Source of the DNA: Chitinophaga silvatica
GTDB lineage: Bacteria; Bacteroidota; Bacteroidia; Chitinophagales; Chitinophagaceae
Assembly (NCBI RefSeq): GCF_003419895.1
Contig: NZ_QPMM01000010.1
Location: 1-64,000, forward strand
Direction: 5' to 3'
Length of the DNA: 64,000 bases
Under the pieces are notes generated by a model that was not told the DNA's origin, did not search any database, and saw only the letters and a program-made list of their open reading frames with translations. Both the position numbers and the translations under genes were made by a program. Below, piece after piece: positions 25,424 through 32,999 of this stretch (position 1 is the first letter of the stretch; every line of letters begins with the position of its first letter).

Positions 25424-25471
25424 GAACGAAAATACTATTATGGCTTATCGCCACAAAAAGCATTTTCGTTC
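25424..25471 (-). terminator. Intrinsic terminator of the aldolase gene
   Basis: GAACGAAAAT (25424-25433) pairs with ATTTTCGTTC (25462-25471), with a small inner TGGC/GCCA stem. On the minus strand it is followed by a U-rich run, directly after the aldolase stop. Confidence 0.85.
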
Positions 25472-25481
25472 ATTTTGATTT

Positions 25482-26555
25482 TTATGCGATGGTTATTTGT
25501 TCATTTAAATATACATCCTGAATAGCATTCAGTAAAGCTGCTCCGTCAGCCATCGGGCGTTGGAAGGCTTTCCTTCCGGAAATCAGCCCTATGCCGCCTG
25601 CCCGCTTATTGACAACCGCCGTACGCACTGCATCCGCCAGATCAGCAGCCCCTGTTGATGCCCCACCGGAATTAATCAATCCCATTCTTCCCATATAGCA
25701 ATTTGCTACCTGGTATCTGCATAAATCTATTGGATTATCGGAGGTCAGTTCTGTATAAATACGCTCGTCTAATTTCCCATATGAAGAAGTACCAGTATTG
25801 AGAGCTTTAAAACCTCCGTTATACATTGGTAGCTTTTGTTTGATAATATCTGCCTGAATGGTTACGCCCAAATGATTGGCCTGCCCTGTAAGATCGGCCG
25901 ATAAATCATAGTCCACATCCTTCTTAAACGCATCATTACGAAGATAGCACCAAAGTATTGTAGCCATTCCCAATTCATGCGCTCTTTCAAATGCCTGGGC
26001 AACTTCCACTATCTGCCTGTCGGATTCTTCAGAGCCAAAGTATATCGTTGCGCCAACTGCTACTGCTCCCAGGTTCCAGGCTTCTTCTACCGTTCCGTAC
26101 ATTATCTGATCGAACTTATTCGGATAAGTAAGCAGCTCATTATGATTAATCTTAACGATAAAGGGTATACGATGTGCATATTTACGTGAAACCGCCGAAA
26201 GTACGCCAAACGTAGAGGCTACAGCGTTACATCCTCCTTCTATCGCCAGCTTTACAATATTTTCGGGATCGAAATATGCAGGATTCTTCGCAAAGGAAGC
26301 CCCACCACTATGCTCAACTCCCTGGTCGACCGGCAATATCGATACATAGCCGGTTTCTGCTAACCTGCCATGCCCGAAGATCTGACCTAAACTTCTTAAT
26401 ACCTGTGGATTGCGGCTGGTAGTCTGATAAATACGATTCACCGTATCAGGGCCCGGTAGATGCAACATCGATTTATCTATAGTCCTGCTCTGGTGATTTA
26501 AAAGGGTTTCACTTTCCTTCCCTAACAATTCACTGATCTTGTCTAATGATAACAT
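25482..26555 (-). CDS. fbaB: Class I fructose-bisphosphate aldolase (DhnA/FbaB type)
   Basis: The 357-aa protein belongs to the archaeal-type class I aldolases, which cleave fructose 1,6-bisphosphate to dihydroxyacetone phosphate and glyceraldehyde 3-phosphate through a Schiff base. [40 protein letters not shown] and [21 protein letters not shown] match the family, and [18 protein letters not shown] holds the phosphate-binding region. The ATG at 26555 fits homologue starts; another ATG lies two codons upstream. A 55-codon ORF precedes it by 32 nt. Confidence 0.92.
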   Translation of the reverse strand: MLSLDKISELLGKESETLLNHQSRTIDKSMLHLPGPDTVNRIYQTTSRNPQVLRSLGQIFGHGRLAETGYVSILPVDQGVEHSGGASFAKNPAYFDPENIVKLAIEGGCNAVASTFGVLSAVSRKYAHRIPFIVKINHNELLTYPNKFDQIMYGTVEEAWNLGAVAVGATIYFGSEESDRQIVEVAQAFERAHELGMATILWCYLRNDAFKKDVDYDLSADLTGQANHLGVTIQADIIKQKLPMYNGGFKALNTGTSSYGKLDERIYTELTSDNPIDLCRYQVANCYMGRMGLINSGGASTGAADLADAVRTAVVNKRAGGIGLISGRKAFQRPMADGAALLNAIQDVYLNEQITIA

Positions 26556-26587
26556 AAGCATTGCTATTTAGAAATCAACAAAACAAT

Positions 26588-26755
26588 TTAATAAGGTGTA
26601 GGACCCGGAGATTTTGGCACATCTTCCCGCTCCTCAGAAACCATTTCCGTACTTTCAAATGCCCCGCCCGAACCATCATGTATTATGGGTTCTTCTCTCT
26701 CTTTCTTTTCTGTTTTTTCAGGGGCTTCTGTAGCAGGTCGATTATCTTTCTCCAT
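26588..26755 (-). CDS. Short hydrophilic protein, 55 aa
   Basis: A complete ORF starts with ATG at 26755 and ends with TAA at 26588. It reads MEKDNRPATEAPEKTEKKER at the start and ends with VPKSPGPTPY. It is rich in Glu, Lys and Pro, has no signal peptide or membrane segment, and is probably disordered. A TATATTTG box lies 5 nt before the ATG. The codon pattern and the promoter-like box make it likely to be real. It sits directly in front of the aldolase gene with a 32-nt gap, so the two may be co-transcribed. The function is unknown. Confidence 0.65.
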   Translation of the reverse strand: MEKDNRPATEAPEKTEKKEREEPIIHDGSGGAFESTEMVSEEREDVPKSPGPTPY

Positions 26756-26760
26756 ACAAA

Positions 26761-26768
26761 CAAATATA
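26761..26768 (-). promoter_or_regulatory. Predicted -7 box (TATATTTG) of the 55-aa ORF
   Basis: TATATTTG on the minus strand (26768-26761) fits TAnnTTTG and ends 5 nt before the ATG at 26755, suggesting a leaderless transcript. No clear -33 TTTG was seen at 19 nt. Confidence 0.5.
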
Positions 26769-26897
26769 CATAATCCTAAAGAAGAGACATTTCATTAATC
26801 GTTCTTATAATTTATTCATAATATCAATATCCTCACCCTTTTGTTAATTTTCTTATAAGCAAACACCTCAGGAGTAGGATCAGCGTTTCTAATTTTC

Positions 26898-26905
26898 TAT
26901 ATTTG
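26898..26905 (+). promoter_or_regulatory. Predicted -7 box (TATATTTG) of the histidine phosphatase gene
   Basis: TATATTTG fits TAnnTTTG and lies 28 nt before the ATG at 26934, a normal leader length. The -33 element is not obvious. Confidence 0.5.
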
Positions 26906-26933
26906 CCCCCCAGAAAATAGAAAAAGAGAAAAT

Positions 26934-27509
26934 ATGACTGAGATCGCAATTATTCGTCATGGTACTACTTCCTGGAATAAAGCAGGCCGACTACAAGGAT
27001 ATTCAGATATTCCGCTGGATGAAGAAGGCATTGCACAAGCCATGAAACTAGGTCAACGCCTGAGCAGCGAAAATTGGGATCTGATATTTTCCAGCCACCT
27101 GATCCGTGCCCGCCAAACCGCCGCTATTATCGCTCAGGAATTAAAACTCAACAGCGTAATTGAAGATAAAAGAATCGGAGAAGCAGGCGGTGGACTCATC
27201 GAAGGCACCACTGAAGAAGAAAGGCTCAGTAAATGGGGCGCCAACTGGAAACAATTAGATTTAGGCATGGAGCCCAGAGAATCTGTTGTAAACCGGGGCC
27301 TATCCTTTCTCCAGGAAATAAGTGCCGAAAATAAGGGCAAAAAAATAGTTTTAGTTACCCATGGCAGCTTTATACGCCAATTGCTAGATACTATTGTTCC
27401 AGCTCTGAACCCTACTCCAGCAATGAAAAACACGTCATTCACCAGACTTTTACGATTGGATGACAGTTGGAACTGCGAACTATTTAACTGTATTAGACAT
27501 CTTGATTAA
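26934..27509 (+). CDS. Histidine phosphatase family protein
   Basis: The 191-aa protein belongs to the phosphoglycerate-mutase-like superfamily. The catalytic RHG motif is IIRHGTTSWN (His9 becomes phosphorylated), followed by FSSHLIRARQTAAII, an acidic general-acid region around GEAGGGLIEGTTEEE and the second histidine in VTHGSFIRQ. It could act on sugar phosphates or, as CobC-like members do, on alpha-ribazole phosphate. The exact substrate is not shown. The gene stands alone, 81 nt before the response-regulator gene. Confidence 0.9.
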   Translation: MTEIAIIRHGTTSWNKAGRLQGYSDIPLDEEGIAQAMKLGQRLSSENWDLIFSSHLIRARQTAAIIAQELKLNSVIEDKRIGEAGGGLIEGTTEEERLSKWGANWKQLDLGMEPRESVVNRGLSFLQEISAENKGKKIVLVTHGSFIRQLLDTIVPALNPTPAMKNTSFTRLLRLDDSWNCELFNCIRHLD

Positions 27510-27553
27510 CCTATCAAGATATTGTTAAAAAACTGCCTGTACCATTTATGAAC

Positions 27554-27584
27554 TTTGTGACTTTAGTCATGAGGGTTATATTTG
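27554..27584 (+). promoter_or_regulatory. Promoter of the two-component operon
   Basis: TTTG (27554-27557), 19 nt, then TATATTTG (27577-27584) match the Bacteroidota -33/-7 promoter. The box ends 6 nt before the response-regulator ATG at 27591, so the mRNA is probably leaderless. Confidence 0.65.
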
Positions 27585-27590
27585 TTACCC

Positions 27591-28310
27591 ATGAAATTAT
27601 TGTTAATAGAAGATGAACCTGCTGTAGTATCAGTCATCACCCGCGGGCTTACCGAAGCCGGATATGAGGTTAGTGTTGCCCCCGATGGCAATAGCGGGTT
27701 TCAGATGGCCCTGAATAATACAAACTTCCGGTTAATTATATTAGACGTCATGCTACCAGGCATGAATGGTATTGAAGTATGCAGATCTCTCCGTCAATCG
27801 CAGATAGATACGCCTATTTTAATGCTGACCGCCCTTGGCACTACCGAAAATATAGTAATGGGATTGGATTCCGGCGCCGATGACTACCTGCTGAAACCTT
27901 TCAAACTACAGGAACTGGAAGCACGTATCCGTAGCCTGTTAAGACGCAAAAACGGAAATGATACACCCGTACCCGTTATCAGCACAGCTGCCCTTCTTAG
28001 CCTGTCGGACCTCTCTCTGAATACAGATACCAAAGCGGCCAGCAGAAATGGGAAAAGTATTCCGCTTACTGCTACCGAATACAGGTTGTTAGAATACCTG
28101 CTTAAAAATCCTCGTAAAGTATTATCCCGGCTCGAAATTCTGGAACACGTATGGGGTATAGAATTCAATATGAATACTAAAGTAGTGGATGTCTATATTA
28201 ATTATCTGAGAAAAAAAATAAATAAACATAACCCAACTGAACTTATTCATACAGTAGTAGGATTAGGTTATATGTTGAAAGAAACCAAACTGGATGAGGA
28301 TACGCACTAA
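27591..28310 (+). CDS. OmpR-family response regulator
   Basis: The 239-aa regulator has a receiver domain (LLIEDEP acidic pocket, phospho-acceptor Asp52 in LIILDVMLPGMNG, switch Thr in MLTALGTT, Lys in LLKPFKLQE). A C-terminal winged-helix DNA-binding domain follows (ISLTATEYRLLEYLL-type segment, read PLTATEYRLLEYLLKNPRKV). The ATG at 27591 is chosen over an upstream TTG. Its stop overlaps the kinase gene by 17 nt, so the two are translationally coupled. A ladder of 11-bp repeats that could be its binding site lies behind the kinase gene. Confidence 0.93.
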   Translation: MKLLLIEDEPAVVSVITRGLTEAGYEVSVAPDGNSGFQMALNNTNFRLIILDVMLPGMNGIEVCRSLRQSQIDTPILMLTALGTTENIVMGLDSGADDYLLKPFKLQELEARIRSLLRRKNGNDTPVPVISTAALLSLSDLSLNTDTKAASRNGKSIPLTATEYRLLEYLLKNPRKVLSRLEILEHVWGIEFNMNTKVVDVYINYLRKKINKHNPTELIHTVVGLGYMLKETKLDEDTH

Positions 28311-29652
28311 AATATTAATGGTATTTGCAGGCCTGACTATTTCTACCATCCTGATGATGAGTATATTGGTGTATTATTTTGCCAATCAGCACTCCTTTGA
28401 GGATTTTTATAAACGCCTGGAAATACGTGCATATCTGGCCGCCAAAGCCACTCTTCCCAATTACGAATCTGATAGTGCCATTTACAATGAGATCAGAGAT
28501 GAACATCTTGAAAAACTCCCTGCAGAAAAGGAATACTTTCTGTCGGTAAATACCAATGGTGCCGTAGCTACCAATGAGCAACTGGATCTGCCCCCCACCT
28601 TTTACCAGCAGGTTATCCGGGAAAGTAAAGCTACCCACCGCGAAGGTGACAGGTTCTTTGAAGGCGTCTTATATAAAAGCAAGCAGGGCCTTTATATTGT
28701 AATTGTTTCTGCTATTAATCAATATAGTATTGAATATCTTTCCTGGTTACGAAAAATATTATTTATCTGTTCGCTGGCTTCCAGCATCATTTTTATAACT
28801 GCAGGCATCTTCTTCTCTAAATATATTCTAAAGCCTATCAGGCAAATGATGATGCAGGTTAAAAGTATCAGCTCCAGAAACCTACACCTACGGTTAAACG
28901 TAGATAATAGTAAGGATGAAATTACCGACCTGGCAGATACATTTAATAATATGCTCGACCGGCTTGAAACGGCCTTTGAAACTCAAAATAACTTCGTCAG
29001 CAATGCATCACATGAATTAGGAACTCCCCTGACCGCAATCATCGGAGAAGCAGAATTAGCTTTAAATAAGGAAAGAACTTCTGAAACCTATATCTACTCT
29101 CTTCAAAATATTCTTAGCGAAGCAGAGCGACTGGAACATATTACCAGAAGCTTATTACACCTTGCCCAGACAGGATTTGATGGTAAAAAACAGGAATGGG
29201 AATTTATCCGCACAGATGAGCTCCTGTTCACCGCGAAACAGACCATTGATAAGATGTATCCCGATAACCATGTTGAAATAGATTATAGCTTGTTTCCGGA
29301 AGAAGAAGAAAAACTTCAGATTTCGGGTAATATGCAGTTATTAGAACTGGCTCTTACCAATATAATCGTCAATGCCATAAAATACTCCGGTAATAAACCT
29401 GTTTCTGTAGCATTGGCAGCTACAGAAAAGAAAAACATCTTTATTATAAAAGATATGGGCATTGGTATTCCACCCGAAGATCTGCCTTATATTTTCTCTC
29501 CTTTCTTCCGTGCTTCCAATACTTCATCCTTTAAAGGATATGGAATTGGACTGCCCCTGGCTATGAATATTATCAGAATGCATAAAGGCGATATTATTGT
29601 TAACAGCGAGGTAAACGAGGGAACAGAGATCAGAGTGGAACTTCCACTGTAG
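28294..29652 (+). CDS. Sensor histidine kinase
   Basis: The 452-aa inner-membrane kinase has helix 1 (about 7-29), a periplasmic sensor domain of about 120 residues (30-152), helix 2 (153-175) and a HAMP segment (176-228). The HisKA domain has His240 in SNASHELGTPLTAI, with Gly where Arg is usual in HELRTPL. The HATPase domain shows ALTNIIVNAIKYSG, IKDMGIGIP, IFSPFFRAS and GYGIGLPLAMNII. It should phosphorylate the response regulator encoded just upstream. The signal sensed is unknown. Confidence 0.93.
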   Translation: MRIRTKILMVFAGLTISTILMMSILVYYFANQHSFEDFYKRLEIRAYLAAKATLPNYESDSAIYNEIRDEHLEKLPAEKEYFLSVNTNGAVATNEQLDLPPTFYQQVIRESKATHREGDRFFEGVLYKSKQGLYIVIVSAINQYSIEYLSWLRKILFICSLASSIIFITAGIFFSKYILKPIRQMMMQVKSISSRNLHLRLNVDNSKDEITDLADTFNNMLDRLETAFETQNNFVSNASHELGTPLTAIIGEAELALNKERTSETYIYSLQNILSEAERLEHITRSLLHLAQTGFDGKKQEWEFIRTDELLFTAKQTIDKMYPDNHVEIDYSLFPEEEEKLQISGNMQLLELALTNIIVNAIKYSGNKPVSVALAATEKKNIFIIKDMGIGIPPEDLPYIFSPFFRASNTSSFKGYGIGLPLAMNIIRMHKGDIIVNSEVNEGTEIRVELPL

Positions 29653-29660
29653 AACCTGCT

Positions 29661-29723
29661 TTCTTACCGAATTCTTACCAGATTTTTACAGCCTTTTAAT
29701 TCCGCTCTTACTGGTTACTTATT
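29661..29723 (+). promoter_or_regulatory. Six 11-bp-phased direct repeats, probable response-regulator operator
   Basis: Copies start every 11 bp. They are TTCTTACC at 29661 and 29672, TTTTTACA at 29683, TTTTAATT at 29694, CTCTTACT at 29705 and TACTTATT at 29716. OmpR/PhoB-type regulators bind such tandem direct repeats at 11-bp spacing. The ladder begins 9 nt after the kinase stop and ends 10 nt before a TAATTTTG box, so it fits activation of the downstream UspA-like and bestrophin genes. Confidence 0.7.
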
Positions 29724-29732
29724 TCACGATAA

Positions 29733-29740
29733 TAATTTTG
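29733..29740 (+). promoter_or_regulatory. Predicted -7 box of the UspA-like gene
   Basis: TAATTTTG (29733-29740) fits TAnnTTTG and lies 20 nt before the ATG. No -33 TTTG is seen 19 nt upstream; instead the last phased repeats lie there, as expected for an activator-dependent promoter. Confidence 0.55.
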
Positions 29741-29760
29741 TCGTATAAAAGTTACCAGAT

Positions 29761-30243
29761 ATGAAAAATATACTCATTCCTACAGACTTTTCAATTCGCT
29801 CATTAAGTTATGTGCACAACATTGTAGCCCAGCATCCGGGAGAAAAGTTGAATATCATTTTTATGCATGCACTGGAAATGCCCGATTCATTGTTTGATCT
29901 GGTGACCTATACCCGTAATAGCAGGCATATAGAATTGATTTCATCAGATTTCCAGGATGGATGCGAGATTATCAGAAATAAATATTCTTCCGCCATTAAT
30001 CAGTTAAAGATTGAATTCTTTCATGGTAGTACTAAAGCGGCATTAAGACATTTCCTCATTGCGCAGAATATTGATCTGATTATTCAACCGGCCGATCATG
30101 ATTTTAATGCTCCTTCCAAAAGAAGTTATGATCCGGAGAAGCTGTTGAATAAATGTAACTATCCCAAAATGAGGATACAGATGCAGCGCAGGAAGTTCAT
30201 TACCGACAGGTCAACAATCTCTGCGCTATTACTAGCTGAATAA
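29761..30243 (+). CDS. UspA-like universal stress domain protein
   Basis: The 160-aa protein starts MKNILIPTDFSIRSLSYV, the beta1-loop pattern of universal stress proteins. It continues with an IIFMHALEMPDSLF strand-helix and the segment NIDLIIQPADHDFNAP, similar to the family's LIVxG region. The ATP-binding G-2x-G-9x-G motif near the C-terminus is not evident, so it is a divergent member. It precedes the bestrophin gene by 11 nt. Both probably answer to the adjacent two-component system through the repeats upstream. Biochemical function is unknown. Confidence 0.7.
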   Translation: MKNILIPTDFSIRSLSYVHNIVAQHPGEKLNIIFMHALEMPDSLFDLVTYTRNSRHIELISSDFQDGCEIIRNKYSSAINQLKIEFFHGSTKAALRHFLIAQNIDLIIQPADHDFNAPSKRSYDPEKLLNKCNYPKMRIQMQRRKFITDRSTISALLLAE

Positions 30244-30254
30244 AACACATTGTT

Positions 30255-31169
30255 ATGTTACTTAAAAAGAACATTCCCTTAAAGTATGTTTTCGGTAAAA
30301 TTAAAGTAGAGATGTTGTTGGTAACCATCTATACCCTCGCCATCAATTTGCTTTATTACCGATATGATTTCACCAGTCTGGTGATCCCACTGGCTGTACC
30401 TATGGTATTAGGAACAGTATTATCGCTACTCCTTGCCTTCAGATCTAACCAGGCATATGACAGATGGTGGGAAGCCAGAACAATCTGGGGAGCCATAGTA
30501 AATGATTCGCGTTCACTGACCAGACAGATTCTGTGCTTAATGGACAGTACTTACCAATCGGAAGAACTGACAGAGTTCCAGGAACGCATGGTAAAGCGAC
30601 AGGCAGCATGGTGCTATAGCCTTGGACAATCGTTACGGAAGACTGATCCCCTCAAAGGTTTGGAAAGATTATTAAGCAGAAGGGAATTAAACTATGTGAT
30701 GAGATATGATAATGTACCGGCTGCCTTGTTGCTTTTACACGGTAAGGATCTGAAGTTTGCTTTGGAACAAGGATGGATCAATCAATACCAGCAGGTAGAA
30801 ATTGATAAAACCTTATCGAGGCTCTGCGATGCTATGGGTAAATGCGAAAGAATCAAAAATACCGTGTTTCCGGCCACCTATAGCCTGTACACCCATTTCA
30901 CCTTGATATTCTTTATACTGTTATTGCCATTTGCATTGATAGATGTATTAGGCTTCATGGAAATTCCGATTGTAGTTGCCATTGCATCATCCTTTTTATT
31001 AATTGAAAAGATGGGCATCAACCTACAGGATCCATTCGAAAATAAACCTACAGATACACCAGTAACAACAATCGCAAGGAATATAGAGAAAGATTTGAGA
31101 CAGCAGTTACATGAACAGTATAACACACCAGAGGAACAGTTAGAAGTTGGCCGATTCTATGTGTTATAA
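30255..31169 (+). CDS. Bestrophin-family ion channel (UPF0187)
   Basis: The 304-aa membrane protein is of the bestrophin/RFP-TM type. Helices at the N-terminus are followed by LAFRSNQAYDRWWEARTIWG, the family hallmark, and later LPFALIDVLGFMEIPIVVAIASSFLLIEKMG and DPFENKPTDTPVTTIARNIE near the C-terminus. Bacterial bestrophins form pentameric channels for chloride or sodium ions, with selectivity set by a few neck residues. It is co-oriented and nearly contiguous with the UspA-like gene, and ends before a strong terminator. Confidence 0.9.
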   Translation: MLLKKNIPLKYVFGKIKVEMLLVTIYTLAINLLYYRYDFTSLVIPLAVPMVLGTVLSLLLAFRSNQAYDRWWEARTIWGAIVNDSRSLTRQILCLMDSTYQSEELTEFQERMVKRQAAWCYSLGQSLRKTDPLKGLERLLSRRELNYVMRYDNVPAALLLLHGKDLKFALEQGWINQYQQVEIDKTLSRLCDAMGKCERIKNTVFPATYSLYTHFTLIFFILLLPFALIDVLGFMEIPIVVAIASSFLLIEKMGINLQDPFENKPTDTPVTTIARNIEKDLRQQLHEQYNTPEEQLEVGRFYVL

Positions 31170-31232
31170 ACTATTGATTTGTGTTTAAGGCGCCCTCTCC
31201 CACAGGGCCCGTAATTTATAGCGTAAAAAATG

Positions 31233-31252
31233 GCCCCGGTATCAACCGGGGC
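31233..31252 (+). terminator. Intrinsic terminator after the bestrophin gene
   Basis: GCCCCGGT (31233-31240), loop ATCA, ACCGGGGC (31245-31252), then TTATTATTTT. Confidence 0.9.
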
Positions 31253-31550
31253 TTATTATTTTACTGGTCTACCAGTTCTTTTTAGATAGGTGGCAACCAA
31301 GGTTAATTTATTTACTGATTAGCTCCAAAATAATTAGGAAAATAATATTCATTTAAAGCAAATTCAACACGAAACCTTTATAAATAGGCTTCTTACTCAT
31401 ATAAACAGATTAATTGCCGGAGTATTGAAAAAAGAATTAATGATTATCAATCTCCATATTAAACAAAAATCATTTATCAGTGTTCTTATGAGTTAGCTAT
31501 TCAATCGGAAACCAGGATAGCCCTAACTGATTCACTAAAAAAATTAAGTT
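31253..31550. other. Intergenic stretch, no gene seen
   Basis: This AT-rich stretch between the bestrophin terminator and the small lipoprotein gene holds no credible ORF. It should contain the lipoprotein promoter, but I could not place a clear TAnnTTTG box with a -33 element. No strong repeats were noted. Confidence 0.5.
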
Positions 31551-32012
31551 ATGAAACTTGTACATTATTGTCTGTTAGCTGCCCTATTTGTAGGCGCTGC
31601 TTGTCAGAATCCTCAAAAGCACGATGAAAAAATGGCGGAACAAAAAGCCGACGAAGCCACTCAATCTGCACAGGCTTCCGCTATGCACGAAGCAGCCAGC
31701 GATGCTAATGCTGCCAATGCCGCTGTAGCAGCTGTTCAATCAGCTATAAATGCTGCTATGTCTAAAATTCCAATGCCAGAATTTAAAAAGAATAATGCTA
31801 AAATGCTGGCTGAAGACTTTCACAAATACCTTTCAGAACTGGTAAATGCCAATAGCGGTAAAAAAGCCGGTGAATACATGGATAAACTGAATTCGCTCAG
31901 AGATGAATACAATAAAAAAGTAGCAGCTGAGAAAATTGATGCTGAAGATAAAGCTAAACTCGAAAAATACTACAATGATATGATCAACGCTGTTCAAACA
32001 GCGGCACCATAA
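31551..32012 (+). CDS. Small Ala/Lys/Glu-rich lipoprotein
   Basis: The 153-aa protein has a lipoprotein signal ending in VGAACQN (Cys19). The mature part is charged, rich in Ala, Glu and Lys, and probably wholly helical or coiled coil (MAEQKADEATQSAQASAMHE and the C-terminal YMDKLNSLRDEYNKKVAAEK). No catalytic motif is visible. It is a single gene with its own terminator, sitting about 380 nt after the bestrophin gene. Function unknown. Confidence 0.75.
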   Translation: MKLVHYCLLAALFVGAACQNPQKHDEKMAEQKADEATQSAQASAMHEAASDANAANAAVAAVQSAINAAMSKIPMPEFKKNNAKMLAEDFHKYLSELVNANSGKKAGEYMDKLNSLRDEYNKKVAAEKIDAEDKAKLEKYYNDMINAVQTAAP

Positions 32013-32042
32013 CAATTCAAATAGGTTTTATTTCTTTTGCTC

Positions 32043-32065
32043 AGGCGCTTCCAAAAGAGGCGCCT
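32043..32065. terminator. Terminator between convergent genes
   Basis: AGGCGC (32043-32048) pairs with GCGCCT (32060-32065), followed by TATTTATC. It serves the lipoprotein gene and touches the stop of the convergent membrane-protein gene. Confidence 0.65.
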
Positions 32066-32391
32066 TATTTATCTCTGAAATCAAAGGGGCACGGGCAAGG
32101 CCCATCAATACCTAAAACTTCTGGTGTATGATCTGAGAACCCATTGAAATAAATGGAAAAAATAATTCCAACTATTAATACAGATAAAGCAGTTAGCATC
32201 ATTAATCTATATAACTCCTTTTTTCTATAAAACAGAAAGAAAACAACCAAATACAATGACCCTACTATAGCTAATGTATGTGCTAAATAGTCGAATATTA
32301 TAGTACAACTATCCATAGGTGCATAGGCGATTAAAAGCCCAAAGAACATAGCTATCCCCCATAAAAAAACAATTAAAATCAGTTTCTTCAT
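32065..32391 (-). CDS. Small membrane protein, unknown
   Basis: The 108-aa protein has three strong hydrophobic segments (about 4-21, 33-54, 65-85), then a short hydrophilic tail with PCPCPFDF. Its ATG overlaps the stop of the upstream gene by 4 nt (ATGA), so the two are translationally coupled. No family recognised. Confidence 0.6.
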   Translation of the reverse strand: MKKLILIVFLWGIAMFFGLLIAYAPMDSCTIIFDYLAHTLAIVGSLYLVVFFLFYRKKELYRLMMLTALSVLIVGIIFSIYFNGFSDHTPEVLGIDGPCPCPFDFRDK

Positions 32392-32876
32392 GTTGCCGGT
32401 TTTATCTCTTTTAAATTTCCTTTCACATAAAAACCTTTCAATGGCAATTTCCTGTTTTCATACAAAATCTGAAAGGCTGGCGTATCATATGTAGTAAATT
32501 CATTTTTATTATTTCCAACTAAAAACATTGCCAGTTTTATAGTGCCATAATAATACTGCAGCTCACCTTTATAAATAGTAGGAGAAGTATTGATGATATA
32601 TTGAACAGATGACTTTTTCACATACGCTCCTTCAAAATTGCAGAAGGCTTGCGGATCATCAATACCAAAGGAAGTTTTGGATAAAGCCTCCCAGATTGAT
32701 AAAGAAGAATCCGGGCATGGCTGGAATAATTTTGCACCGTCTAAGTTGATAATATAACCAGAAATAACAACATCCAGACTATCATTAGATTTGCTCTTTC
32801 TTTGCTCAAAACCTGATTGAATACCAATTAGAACAACAAGTAAAAATGTAAATAAAGCTTTCATAAGAAATTTCAT
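32388..32876 (-). CDS. Secreted protein of unknown function
   Basis: The 162-aa protein has an N-terminal signal peptide (MKALFTFLLVVLIG region; ATG at 32876 or 32864). The mature domain includes VVISGYIINLDGAKLFQPC and YYGTIKLAMFLVGNN. It is likely all-beta and periplasmic. It is coupled by a 4-nt overlap to a small membrane protein gene downstream. No family recognised. Confidence 0.6.
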   Translation of the reverse strand: MKFLMKALFTFLLVVLIGIQSGFEQRKSKSNDSLDVVISGYIINLDGAKLFQPCPDSSLSIWEALSKTSFGIDDPQAFCNFEGAYVKKSSVQYIINTSPTIYKGELQYYYGTIKLAMFLVGNNKNEFTTYDTPAFQILYENRKLPLKGFYVKGNLKEIKPAT

Positions 32877-32999
32877 ATCGCTCCGCTAAACTTATCGACA
32901 TACCACCTCAGTATGAAATTTTTAAAGGTTTATGCATAGCCTAATAGCAACCGGATAGGGATAAAATAAATAAACATTGCCAATGTAGTGAAGAAATTC

